Source of the DNA: Onthophagus taurus
Lineage: Eukaryota; Arthropoda; Insecta; Coleoptera; Scarabaeidae
Reading direction: 5' to 3'
Length of the DNA stretch: 64,000 bases
Assembly: GCF_036711975.1 (NCBI RefSeq)
Contig: NC_091972.1
Coordinates: forward strand, 11,909,001 to 11,973,000
Shown here: piece after piece, positions 53,476 through 64,000 of the stretch
Numbering within the stretch: the first letter of the stretch is position 1
Layout of the letters: the number at the start of each line of letters is the position of its first letter
Translations under genes and position numbers: made by a program
The notes under the pieces: generated by a model
What the model saw: only the letters and a program-made list of their open reading frames with translations
Databases searched by the model: none
Told to the model about the DNA's origin: nothing

Positions 53476-54932
53476 GTCAGAAATGAAGTGCTAAATTTAA
53501 ATTTCTATTTATACATTAATCTAATAGATGGGGAAAGAAAATTTAATGTTTCAAAGTGATTTAATTATTAAATAAATCATTACAAAAACAATTTTATGAC
53601 GAAAATAAAGTTTTCTTTTGTATATTACCATCTTCTCCAATACAACATTAATGAGTATTTACATTACAACATTCATTCGGAGGCTACTGATTGATTAATT
53701 GACATCCGGTTGGGTTTTGGAGTTTGAACTCTTCCTTCATATCATGCTCTAGCCATAAAGTTTCCACTGACTCTTGTTGTATTGTATTCTTTCTTCGGCT
53801 CCCTGTTCTTACAACTTTCTGTCCACAAGTACATACACAAGTAGAAATGATTGAGGATGAGAAGGATGAAAAGTCGCTACAGAATAATGTATCCTTCAAC
53901 TTTATAATGCTCTGATCCGGAAGATACGGGACACCTATATATAAAGTACTTAATATTATAGGATCACCCCTATTTCGAGTTTGACAAAGATTAAATTAGG
54001 TTAATACCTCCCTTACACTGTACTTATAAACTTTTTGGAAATTCCGTGACAATTTCCGTCACGAATTCGTTACAAGATCATTAATAACAATGTTTAAATA
54101 TTTCTGTAAATTGAAAAACGCGCCATCTATCATTTTTATCGAGAAACAAAAATTGGCGGTTTTTTCAAATAACTCCAAATTTTAAATAATACAAAGCTTA
54201 TGTTAAACATGCAATATCTACCGTTAAATCCTAATAAAATGTAACAAAAAATCATTATTATTAAAAAATATTCTATAAAATTGATTTTTGCATGTCATAA
54301 ATGAGCGAATATAAATAAATAAGCGAAGAAAGCGAAATAATGTCTCTATTGTAAGCTCATTTTAACCTATCAATTGTATACATTTCGCTTTATTGGAGCA
54401 GGTTGGTTTAGCGATGTAAATAATGAAAGTTTTCACTTTCAGTGGAAGACAGATAACAGATTTGAAAGCAGAGATCGAGAGCTATATCAAAGTTGCGCTT
54501 TCACTTCTTGTTGTAATACTAAATCAATTTTTTAATTTGTAACAACAATCCTTTTATTATTAATCTTTTTTTTGCCAAAATGTATTGTTAATTCTTTTAT
54601 CGTTAAACTCGTTTTATTATTAGAAGTCATCATTGAGATTCAAGGTACAAAATATTAAAAGATGACAGCGATCTACGTGCTTGAAATGGAAGTTACTGGT
54701 ATTCTTTCTTTATATTGCTGCGATTTAAAGGTGGGGAAGTCTCCTCCTCACCACTTTTACTTGTACAAGAGTCAATTTCACCGTTGGTGGGATCGTCAAA
54801 GGCCGAATATATTTGTAGTGTTTTAATAACAGTGGTTTCACATTGAAGAAAAATATTTTAAAATAATGATAAATTCTTCAGGTAATATTTTTTGATATTA
54901 ATGATATAATTTATACGTGTAAGTAATTCTAG
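53476..54932. other. intergenic between the two oxygenase-domain genes
   Basis: 1.4 kb of mostly AT-rich DNA. Overlapping frames on both strands at 53684-53915 have no domain. A short first exon of copy B may lie in 54600-54930, but I could not place it. Confidence 0.35.
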
Positions 54933-57846
54933 ATAAATGCCACGCAAGTGAATTCGTCGATAATCTTTTAAATAAAGGAGGAACAATACGCTGTGATGAA
55001 ACCAATGAGGAATTTAACAGATTTGAAATATTACCGGAATATTTCGACGAAGAAAAATTTAAATGGTAAATACTTTTACTTTTCAACTTTCTCTTTTAGT
55101 ATCCGACCTCATTGGAATAATCTTCAACGAAACATTTTTCAGTGGGCAAAATTTTTTTTATAAACATCTCTATGCAATGTTTTTCGCAAAAATTCTTGGG
55201 TTAACAACAATTCTTTCAGTACCCGATTTAGCGCAAATTTTAAAATTTACTAAAATGTCTAGTGAACCACTTTCCGCTTATAAACGATATTTATCAACCG
55301 TTTTTCATATGGTAGCTTGGTACGATCATGATTTTCAACCAAATTCAAAGTAAATATATAAAATTTTGTATGCAATAAATTTTAACCATCATTTTAACCA
55401 TTAATCTGAAAATTACTTCGATGATATCTTGTGATATCATATTATTAAGTTTAGAAAAGAAATGAGTTAAAAGTGTACTAACTTAGATGAAGCTGGAAAG
55501 TTAGGCAGTTATTTATGGGTCCTAGTTTCGACTAATTTTTAAAAATTTATCATATTTTGTCATTTCCCAACCAAGACGAGTCGAACTTTTGTTATCTCGA
55601 AGCAGAAAATGCCCCAATGTGTGTATTTTGTTAACTAACTTTGGTAATTTTACCCTCAATCTCATAGTCTTCATTCAAAAGTTGGGCTCTAGAAAGGAGT
55701 AAGGATTTTTGACGATCTTCAATTAAAATACTTCATTATAACAAGTGATCTTTAAGGCAGTATAAATCATAGAGGAAAAGGTGGCATGTCTTCAATGATA
55801 TCAGCCAACTGCCTAGTATGTTTCTTGTTGCGGAGAATTTACTGATTCCTTATTTACTGATACCTTATCCGAATTTAGGCATAAACCTGACCCGGGTTTG
55901 GGTATCAATCCATCCAGGATTTAGGCAGTAAACTGAATCGAGCAGTTTACCGCAGCATTAACTTAATCCGGGTTTAGGCATCAATCTGACTAATCTGGAT
56001 GATAACCTTATTTTATTTTTTCTGCATTCTTTTGCACGTAGTTGATCATCTTTAATGTTTTTTGTTTTAATTAATTCTGCTTTGTAATTGTGGAACAATC
56101 ACATCTGTTTATTCTTTCATGGTAATGAGTTCGTTGTTCATCATTACTAAACAGTTTTCTGATTTATCGTGGCTTAAGTCTCAGGACAATCAATAAAACA
56201 AGTTATGAGTGTACAATTAGACCTGATAGGCTGACTAAATAGGCGTTTTCATCAAAATTGGCAACCACTTCCATGGAATATCCAAGAATCTCACAACACA
56301 AGCTAAAACATAATAGCTCTATTTAAATAATCAGATCCGATCAGAACTACAAGATACAGAAGTTAAATCTAGTTTTGATAACTAAAAATTCTTAACCCAG
56401 AAACAGCTTCATCGCGTAAGAAATCCTTAAAATTAAGTCTAACTCATACTTGTCTAAAATCAATGACCTTAACATTTGCATTAATTGTTTCCTTTATGTA
56501 GGCTGCTAATACTGCTTAGTTAGTAATTATTCGGCGTGTTTTGGTCTCTAATAAACGTATCTTTATTAGGAAAAATTGGCCATACCAAGAAATCGAATTT
56601 GGAGAGGCACTTTCGAACTAAATATTAAGTACTTAATTACTGGATGCAACCATCCAATCATGTTAATATTACAAGTCTTGTGATTATTCAAGAGACGACG
56701 TGTACACAAAAATTTATTGTATAAATGCATCCAGAGAGGTATTAAAGATTTGAAAACAATTTACCATTGTCAGTTAGTAAAGCAAAAATAGAACACTTAC
56801 AATTTATTCTTTAAATAACCACACTATCTATACACTATGTTCGGTGAATGTTCATAATCAGAAATACTAAACAAAAGTGAATAAAACCATTGAACGACAC
56901 AATTTCTACAGTGAACCTAACTCTTATTAAGTTATTTGATATCAACAATTGTTTCAAATACGATATTCACTTTTTCCGTTAAATGTGCACATTTCCCTAA
57001 TTGAAATCAAAATTACAATTATGGTTTAATTGACTATGTACGAATTGTCAGTTAGAATTGTCTTATACCCCTTCGTGTTCTTAATTGATGGTTAAAATTT
57101 GTTGTGATACAAAAACTTCTTAATTGAAACAAATCATTAATGAATTTTTATTATTTAGAGTTTGGAAATCAATAGAAAAAGTCCGCTTTAAACACAATTC
57201 AGCAAGTAAAAGATGTTGTTCGGCAGGTTTTTCAAGTATCTCTCAAAAAAACATGGCTTTAACCCAATTCGGTTTTATGGGATTTGTTATTTCTGAAACG
57301 GAAACTGTTGGAATTTACAACGCGTCTAAACAAGAATTGGAAGGTTTTATTCATATTTGGAGAATAGTAGGATATTTAATGGGAATGGAAGATCGTTTTA
57401 ATATCTGTAGGGATTCTTTGGAAGAAACCAAAGGAATTTGCCACGAATTAATTCGAAGGGTTTTTCGCGAAGAAGTCCGCCGACAACACCAGGATTATTT
57501 AAGTTTAACTTCGGCTTTAATAAATGGAATGTGGTGTATGATGCCAGTTATGAATCATCACGTTTTTTTGTATTTTATAAACGAAATTGTTTGTAAAGAT
57601 AGATATTTACCAGAAAATGGTAATAATAACGAAATTAATAATGATTTTAAACCCTACGTTTTAAATGCGTTTCAAAAATTTTATTTATTTTGTTTAACAA
57701 CTTTTTTTTCTTTGATGAGGTTTACTTTATTTAGAATAATTCACGTTTATAACATGTATGTTGTATTTTGGTTAATGCATAACTTCCCATTTTTAGCTTA
57801 TTATAAATATGGAAAGAAAAATTCTCACGTTGAGATATTTGATTAA
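54933..57846 (+). CDS. mpaB/Lcp-type (DUF2236) oxygenase-domain protein, copy B (5' end incomplete)
   Basis: Exons 54933-55065, 55143-55349 and 57159-57846 join in one frame with the same intron phases as copy A, and the middle exon has the same length (207 nt). Matching blocks are RCDETNEEF, FAKILGL, KRYLSTVFHMVAW, MALTQFGFMGFVIS, FIHIWRIVGYLMGM and the C-terminal FPFLAYYKYG. The first exon listed has no ATG in frame and follows a tctag acceptor, so a short upstream exon is missing from this model. The third intron is 1.8 kb in copy B but only 49 bp in copy A. Tandem position, shared structure and moderate divergence show an older local duplication. Reaction and substrate are unknown. Confidence 0.74.
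55350..57158. other. large intron of copy B
   Basis: 1.8 kb of AT-rich sequence with a short run of 'gggtttaggcatcaa'-like repeats near 55870-56000. No coding frame or transposon is recognised. Confidence 0.45.
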
Positions 57847-58326
57847 TTTTTTATAAACAAATTTGGGTGAATAAAATAAGAGTTCAAATATATATTATGC
57901 TATATTTATTATCATAATATACAAATCTTAATTTTTTAGACTTACCACTTTGTACATATCTTTGTAAAATTAAAACTTAAAAAAATGATTAAAGGCAATA
58001 AAGTGCAACTTAAATTATTAAGCGAGAACAATTGCATTTTAAATCTTTACAGAGTAAACGGTTTTTTCTTTCTTGGAAGACACCCACGAATGCAAATCAC
58101 GACACAATCACATTAAACAATTAGTATTTAAAGAAAAAAAAAACGATTTCCATAAGGAAATAAAATCGGTTTGGAGACGAGCTTATCACAACTGAAACCT
58201 TAAGTATATCACACTGAATTAAAAATATATGTAAATTAATAACTTAAACGGCCGGGAAATTGACGTATAATTTATTTAATTAAAAAATTGATTTAGCTAA
58301 ATTTGGCGAGACTCATTTAAGAGTCA
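57847..58326. other. convergent 3' region between copy B and Mgat1
   Basis: Copy B ends at 57846 with an AATAAA near 57871. Mgat1 ends at 58327 on the other strand. The sequence between is AT-rich and holds no other feature. Confidence 0.5.
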
Positions 58327-61300
58327 TCAAGTCCACGACAAATCGTACCCTTTCCAGTTCCAGCCTGGTGCGAGGAATACTGTTCGTTTTTTATAATAAA
58401 ATGTTACCACACCACGATATGCCATGCGAGGTACACCAGCCTATAAAAAAATTATTTAAAAACCTAAACCAAATTTAAAATTTTTTAATTTACCCTAAAA
58501 TCATCCATTAATCCCATTCCCTTAGCATTACTCTTAAAACCATCCTTAGTATGATAAACAATTCTAACAGGGCCATCACGATCGATATCGCCCAATTTTA
58601 AATTTTCAAACGTCTCAACTGGACTTTGATTCACCGTCCGTAAAAAATCTTTATCATAAGTCTCCTTTAATAAGTAACTTAAATCCATTTTGGTAAAAGG
58701 CACAAACTTATCATTTAGTTTTATGAATTTTAAATGTTTATCGAAATACATCCCGTTTGAAACGCCGATTTTCCCGAACGTTTTTGTCCGGGAAATTTCC
58801 GGTCGAATACACGCTCGGTCTTTACGTTGAATAGGTTGACGAATCCAATCATCCCAATACCTAAATTAAATTTATTTCAAAATTTTATTTATGTTTAATA
58901 TTTTATTAATTACGCTTTTGGCCATTTTGTTGATAATTCCATCCAAACGCTTTTTGTGAGCATCCAACCTAAGCCAGGAAAAAAGTCGGTGCGATACAAT
59001 AACTCCGGTTGACCCGAATTAACCAAACCATCTTTTCCATTATCGTTCCACGCGGAAATGCACCATAACGAATCGTCTTGAAGTAGTAACGGATACGTTG
59101 CCATGAAATATTCAAAAAAATCTGGAGATACTTCCAAATCATCTATAAAGATTTATTTATAACTTTCTTTTTAATTCATGGTTATTTTATATACCTTCCA
59201 CGATTATAGCTACATCGAAATTAAAATTAAAGAACGTTTGATTTAAAGCCCACCCGTAATGCCTAGCAATTTTGAAGTAACCCTTAAATTTCTTTTCGGC
59301 CGGTTTTACTGGAATTTCCGACTGATCTGGCTGTTTTATTAATGTTACTTGAGATCCATAACTTTCAATTATATCTGATGTTGGAGCATGATTACAATCC
59401 TAAAAATATGATATTTTAATTTCTGTATTAAGATTTTTTTAACAGAAATTTTTATCATTCACAGCAAGAAAAATCAGTTCAAATAATTCTAACAGAAAAT
59501 GAGATGTAGATTAAGTGATATAACCCACGAAGTATTTTCCCAAAACCTCAAATTTTGTTTTATGACATCCTGAAGTTGGTATGTTTGAAGATAATTTTTC
59601 TATTTTTGCAATGTGTAAGTCGATAAAATCTTCAATCGGATTAATCTATTTAAAGATAGATACCAAAACTAAAATCCCAAGTGGAACAGTCAATTTCAAT
59701 ATTCTTAGCACATTATGCGTTCAGCATGCGGTGTCAAAAATTAAAATCGACGACTGGAAAGACTTTGGTGTGCTCCAAGGAACCAAGAGTGGCCAATCTG
59801 ACCTCAGCTCTCCGACTCTTATGAATACTGTTATTCCTGAAACCATCACCTCTTCATCAACAAAAAACGACATTGATAGAAACTAATTCTAAATAATGGA
59901 AAATCGCATGAAAAGGCACAAAAAATCGACATCGTACCGTTTTTAGCACCCTAAATTGCAACTCTCCTCAACATTATGAGTGAACGTAATGTTTCCTACA
60001 GACCTTTTTCATCCCCATGTCATGTCTACGGGATTCTACACAACATTGTGTTGAAAAAACCAGAAGAAAGGATCAGAGGCAAGACCGCTGAGAAAATCGT
60101 ACGTTGAAACAACACATCAAGGCCTTGAATACAATTGATCTGTATTTCTAGATGTGACCAAAGTGTTCAACAAGGTGTGACAACATGACTTGCTCAAACA
60201 CCATCGTTTCCACCTGCACCAAGTAGTTTAACACCTTCACAATAGATCAACAGAAGAACCATATATTAACTTGGTGATTAATCTATAGATACCATTGACT
60301 TTGCAATCACATTACAAAAAATGTACCGGTTAAACGATGATAGGCGAAGTCATCCCCTGGCGTAACATACCCAAATACCTAGAAGTCATCATGGATGATT
60401 GATTAACTTGCAGATCTCACACATAATGCGTCTATGACTATGTCATTGCGCAACAGATGCTGATAGTCTACAGAACTTATTTTACAAGTCGATTATTAAC
60501 CAATGATATATCGAGATTAATGGACTCTTATACAGAGCAAATGTGTGGTGATTGTTTGTTGACTATTCCAGAAAATACAGTTTTTGTGGTTCCACTTCAT
60601 GTGAAACTTAATATAATGAAATGTTTTGTAAAAACATGTTATGAGACGAGAAGTTTTTGCAGCTGTAGCCCAAATTTTCGCTTGGCTTAACAAGAACAAA
60701 CTTAAGGGCCACCTTTGAGATAAAAAAATAAGGTTTTTTTTTCGTTTAAAGTGTATTTTAGACTGTCTAAAACAAGAATCCATTGACAGAAAAAATTTGT
60801 AGAACGGTTTCCACGTGAAAACGTAATTTTTCTAACGCTCTTGCTGGTGACTTATGGTATTCCTATCAACTTGAAAGGAGTTTAACGCTTAATTATTATT
60901 TTTTCCACAACAAAACGAGATAGCAGTTAAAATGCAATGTTAAGAATTTTTTCTTTCAGAGGCGATTTTGTATTGCAATGGTGGAACATTTCGCAGGAAC
61001 TGGCAGCTATCTTAGTTAATTCCATGTCTCAGAGATTAGTAACAGTTCATGGTGCCACGGAATGCTTTATCAAATATAAATTTTATATCAAATCCAATTT
61101 GATTTAATTTTTAAATATATGCTATGTATAAGAACCTCCCACATGTAATTTTTTTAATAAATGCTTTTTATAATATAAAATATTAAACAATATGATCTCT
61201 ACATATATGTTTGAAAATAAATCAATATTTCGTATTTAACCTCACTTTTTTTCTGTTTACAAATGTCAATAAATTTGAATCTATCAAAGAAAAAATCACC

Positions 61301-63255
61301 AGAAAATATCACTAGATATTTTGGCGGTAAATTTAAATTAATAATTATTATTATTTATTTATTTACTTATTATTGTATTTATTTTCGTTTGTTATCGTCA
61401 ACACTAAACATACAAATTAACATTGAAGTTATGAGTGTATTTATTTCAAAATATAATAAAGAAGGGTTTAAGAACACAAAATTTACAATAATGACACGAA
61501 ACTGTCGAATTGTCAATAACCTAACCTTCAAATTCAAAATCAAAATTGCCTGTGTGTGAACCTTCCTCGCATTTAACCAATCACGTGCAAGGTCAATCTG
61601 GTGACAAATTTAAAATACTCCTCCTGGTTTAAAAACAGAGTATAATTGCCAAAGAAAACTTCAAGGTATAATTAATGTTTGTAAACAAAACTAACCTTAC
61701 CGAACATTCCTTCACGCTATAATTGACATTACAAAAGAAAACTTCACGCTATAATTGCCATTACTAATTGCCAAAGAAAACTTCATGGTATAATTAATGT
61801 TTGTAAACAAAACTAACCTTACCTCACATTCCTTCACGCTATAATTGACATTACAAAAGAAAACTTCACGCTATAATTGCCATTACAAATTGCCAAAGAA
61901 TACTTCATGGTATAATTAATGTTTGTAAACAAAACTAACCTTACCGAACATTCCTTCACGCTATAATTGACATTACAAAAGAAAACTTCACGCTATAATT
62001 GCCATTACTAATTGCCAAAGAATACTTCATGGTATAATTAATGTTTGTAAACAAAACTAACCTTACATAACATTCAGCGTCTGAAGACACAGGGTTAAAC
62101 CCGAAACTTAAAAATATACAACTTAGCGCTGAATAACAATTAAAACTAGAACTAACACTTGCACTAGAACTATACTCTGTTTTTAAACCAGGAGGAGTAA
62201 ACGCGAAAGTCAGATTTACACTGGAAAAAATCACCAGAAAATATCACTAGATATTTTGGCGGTAAATTTAAATTAATAATTATTATTTATTTATTTACTT
62301 ATTATTGTATTTATTTTCGTTTGTTATCGTCAACACTATACATACAAATTAACATTGAAGTTATGAGTGTATTTATTTCAAAATATAATAAAAAAGGGTT
62401 TAAGAACACAAAATATACAATAATGACACGAAACTGTCGAATTATCAATTACCTAACCTTCAAATTCAAAATCAAAATTGCCTGTGTGTGAACCTTCCTC
62501 GCATTCAACCAATCACGTGCAAGGTCAATCTGGTGACAAATTTAAAATACTCCTCCTGGTTTAAAAACAGAGTATAGTGATTTTATACATTTTATGTTGG
62601 GTATCCTGCGTTACCATGGAAATTTTAATGAATATTTTAAAATATTAAATGACAGCTTTATGTCATGTCATTAAAGATATCAAATTGAGGTTATGTTAAG
62701 TGCATCTCAATAATTTCTTTGTATCACAAGTTTAATAATCCTATTTGTTATCTGATAAGACTTTATCTTAAATACATATAATTAGTAAGTGACACATAGT
62801 TTTTTTTAAAATATTTTAAGTAATTATAAACAGTAAAAATTATAATAGAATAAAATATATATAACTAAAAAAATATTGAATAATATTTTTAACCTCACCT
62901 GACTAACGATAATTGGAAATTGATCAGGATTTGGTCTGTACTGTATCAATTTATCCAAACATCTTGACACTGAAACTCGATTACAAGCAAACACCAAAAC
63001 TGGTATAACAACATTTTTTAAACTGTTTTGCCGCTCACTCTCCCCAATTTTCTTTCTACTTAAAATACCCTGCACTTTTCCGATCATCTCCTTATTTTGT
63101 GCCATTTGCTCGTTAATTCCAGCCTCTAATCTACCAATTTCAAGTTCCAAAACAGCCGAGGGCTCCTCTAGCCTGCGTATTAATGCGTAATATGTCAGCG
63201 TGCCCCATATCACCAAGCATATTGCAACAATCAGCGAAGACCTCTTCAATCGCAT
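58327..63255 (-). CDS. Mgat1: alpha-1,3-mannosyl-glycoprotein 2-beta-N-acetylglucosaminyltransferase (GnT-I)
   Basis: Minus-strand exons 63255-62899, 59399-59195, 59142-58914, 58860-58494 and 58440-58327 join in one frame to 423 residues. GnT-I adds GlcNAc from UDP-GlcNAc to Man5GlcNAc2 N-glycans in the medial Golgi, the gateway to complex and hybrid N-glycans. Residues about 7-27 form the type II signal anchor after a basic MRLKR start, followed by a coiled stem. The catalytic domain has VIPVLVFACNR, FPIIVSQDC, ARHYGWAL, the metal-binding EDD (187-189) in VEDDLEVSPDFFEYF, CISAWNDNG, LLYRTDFFPGLGW, YWDDWIRQP, ACIRPEISRT and LAPGWNWKGYDLSW at the end. Length and order match the family. The 3.5 kb first intron is repeat-rich. 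Confidence 0.93.
59575..60430 (+). mobile_element. jockey-type LINE relic in Mgat1 intron 1
   Basis: Plus-strand frames contain VFLDVTKVFNKV near 60150, in the place of the catalytic LDVTKAFDKV of LINE reverse transcriptases, and KYLEVIMDD.LTCRSH near 60370-60420, corresponding to the KYLGVxLDxxLTW block. The open frame at 59581-59886 lies upstream in the same orientation but I could not match it to a known protein part. Frames are broken. Confidence 0.45.
60431..61260. other. Mgat1 intron 1, nothing recognised
   Basis: AT-rich; overlapping frames on both strands near 60457-60783 have no domain. No clear repeat. Confidence 0.35.
61294..61643 (+). repeat. 350-bp direct repeat, left copy
   Basis: About 350 bp, nearly identical to 62228-62575 (single-base differences and a small length change in a taa-rich run). 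It ends in cctcctggtttaaaaacagagtata. The copies bracket a 122-bp tandem array. Confidence 0.88.
61644..62090 (+). repeat. 122-bp tandem array
   Basis: Markers 'ctaacctta' fall at 61691, 61813, 61935 and 62057, exactly 122 bp apart, so there are about three and a half units. Each unit contains 'ttcacgctataattg' twice plus 'tggtataattaatgtttgtaaac'. Units differ at only a few positions. Confidence 0.9.
62091..62217. repeat. TAGAACTAG fragment and inverted end of the 350-bp repeat
   Basis: A partial TAGAACTAG unit (about 62095-62170) is followed by tatactctgtttttaaacca at 62170, the exact reverse complement of the end of both 350-bp copies (61624-61643 and 62556-62575). Confidence 0.75.
62228..62575 (+). 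repeat. 350-bp direct repeat, right copy
   Basis: Second copy of the sequence at 61294-61643, in the same orientation. Confidence 0.88.
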
Positions 63256-63773
63256 GGTACTTTAACAACTGTTTATGAAATCCTACAAATGAAAAAGCGA
63301 ATTTTTTTGATATTGTGTAAGAAAAACTACAAAATGTATTGTTTACTTACAGTAGTAAGCATTCTGTGTTGCTTTTATCACATTTTTAACCACATTTTTC
63401 ATATTTATCAACTTATTGGCATTTGGGATTTTAGAGGCTTGATATGTTAACAATGTAAACCGTCTGGTTTACACGAACGCAAGCCGATTACGTGTATTTC
63501 CGTTTCGTCACGTTACTCATATTTTATAGACGTAAAATGATTGGAAAAAAATTTATTTACTTTTTTTATAACATGTGTGACAATTTGACGTTTGGTCAAA
63601 GCACTTTGTGTAATTTTAAGTGTAGCTATTCATCAATAGATGTCTCTAGTTTCATTATTATAACGATATCTATAACAAATCAGCAAATTTCACCAATTAA
63701 AATAATAAAAAGTAAACATATTTTAGAAAACCTATTTAATTATACCACAATTGATTATTACATACAGTTCAGG
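63256..63773. other. region upstream of Mgat1
   Basis: Presumed promoter and leader of Mgat1 on the minus strand. A ttgtag acceptor-like site near 63285 may end an intron in the leader. The plus-strand frame at 63492-63788 has no domain. Confidence 0.35.
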
Positions 63774-63974
63774 TCAATGAAAAAATAAAGACCCTTGTGG
63801 TGCCCTGACCAAATTATTCTCTTTATAAAACCGCATGGTAGCAAGTTCTTTCATCATCGGTCTGTAATCTCCGTCATCTTGTGAATTTAATGATTGTATA
63901 ATAGCCACCAAAATATGAACGCTAGCACAAATTGCACAAGTCAATAGAATAGACTCCAAGACGTTCAAGGCCAT
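63774..63974 (-). CDS. small membrane-protein candidate, 66 codons
   Basis: The frame starts MALNVLESILLTCAICASVHILVAII, a clear hydrophobic segment, and continues with a charged tail (DDGDYRPMMKELATMRFYKENN). It reads in the same direction as Mgat1, about 520 bp upstream of the Mgat1 ATG. I do not recognise the family. Composition is not low-complexity, so it may be a real small protein or the last exon of a gene that begins beyond the window. Confidence 0.4.
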   Translation of the reverse strand: MALNVLESILLTCAICASVHILVAIIQSLNSQDDGDYRPMMKELATMRFYKENNLVRAPQGSLFFH

Positions 63975-64000
63975 TAATTATATGTATAAGCTTTTCTTGC

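Noticed and set aside
53684-53915. Frames on both strands between the oxygenase genes
   Set aside because: Mutual shadows without a domain.

Overview
This window is nuclear DNA from an insect. Genes are split by GT-AG introns, the intergenic and intronic DNA is AT-rich and full of decayed transposons, and the proteins match arthropod families best (a pointed-type ETS factor, a TASK-type K2P channel, mRpL37, Mgat1, IDI). A holometabolous insect such as a beetle fits the repeat load and proteins, but the order is an inference. All exon joins below were made by hand from splice signals and reading-frame continuity.

Layout. 1-14 kb (+): a short pointed-type (P1-like) ETS transcription factor, with its own first exon at 1595 and the ETS domain at 12.3 kb. 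14-17.6 kb: repeat-rich intergenic DNA with a Penelope-like remnant and a 1.9 kb purine-rich block. 17.9-30.5 kb (+): a kinesin-3 (KIF16B/STARD9-like) gene of 1118 codons with a long unstructured tail; its introns hold a palindromic satellite and a Tc1-like element with very long inverted arms. 31-33.1 kb: decayed LINEs. 33.7-34.6 kb (-): an Ig-domain secreted-type gene with a probable GC-AG intron. 35.4-37.0 kb: a piggyBac copy with intact ends and a dead transposase. 38.2-42.7 kb (+): isopentenyl diphosphate isomerase (IDI) with two alternative-looking terminal exons; the second lacks both catalytic residues. 43.4-44.8 kb (+): mRpL37. 45.8-50.0 kb (-): a TASK-type K2P channel with a second piggyBac in an intron. 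52.1-57.8 kb (+): two tandem mpaB/Lcp-type oxygenase-domain genes. 58.3-63.3 kb (-): Mgat1, whose first intron holds a 122-bp tandem array inside a 350-bp direct repeat.

The genes do not form an operon or pathway; they are ordinary neighbours. The most notable items are the IDI terminal-exon duplication with loss of the catalytic Cys and Glu, the recurring TAGAACTAG palindromic satellite family (at least seven places), the fold-back Tc1 element, the LC8-type motifs in the kinesin tail, and the Met in the first selectivity filter of the K2P channel. No tRNA, rRNA, CRISPR array or viral gene was recognised.
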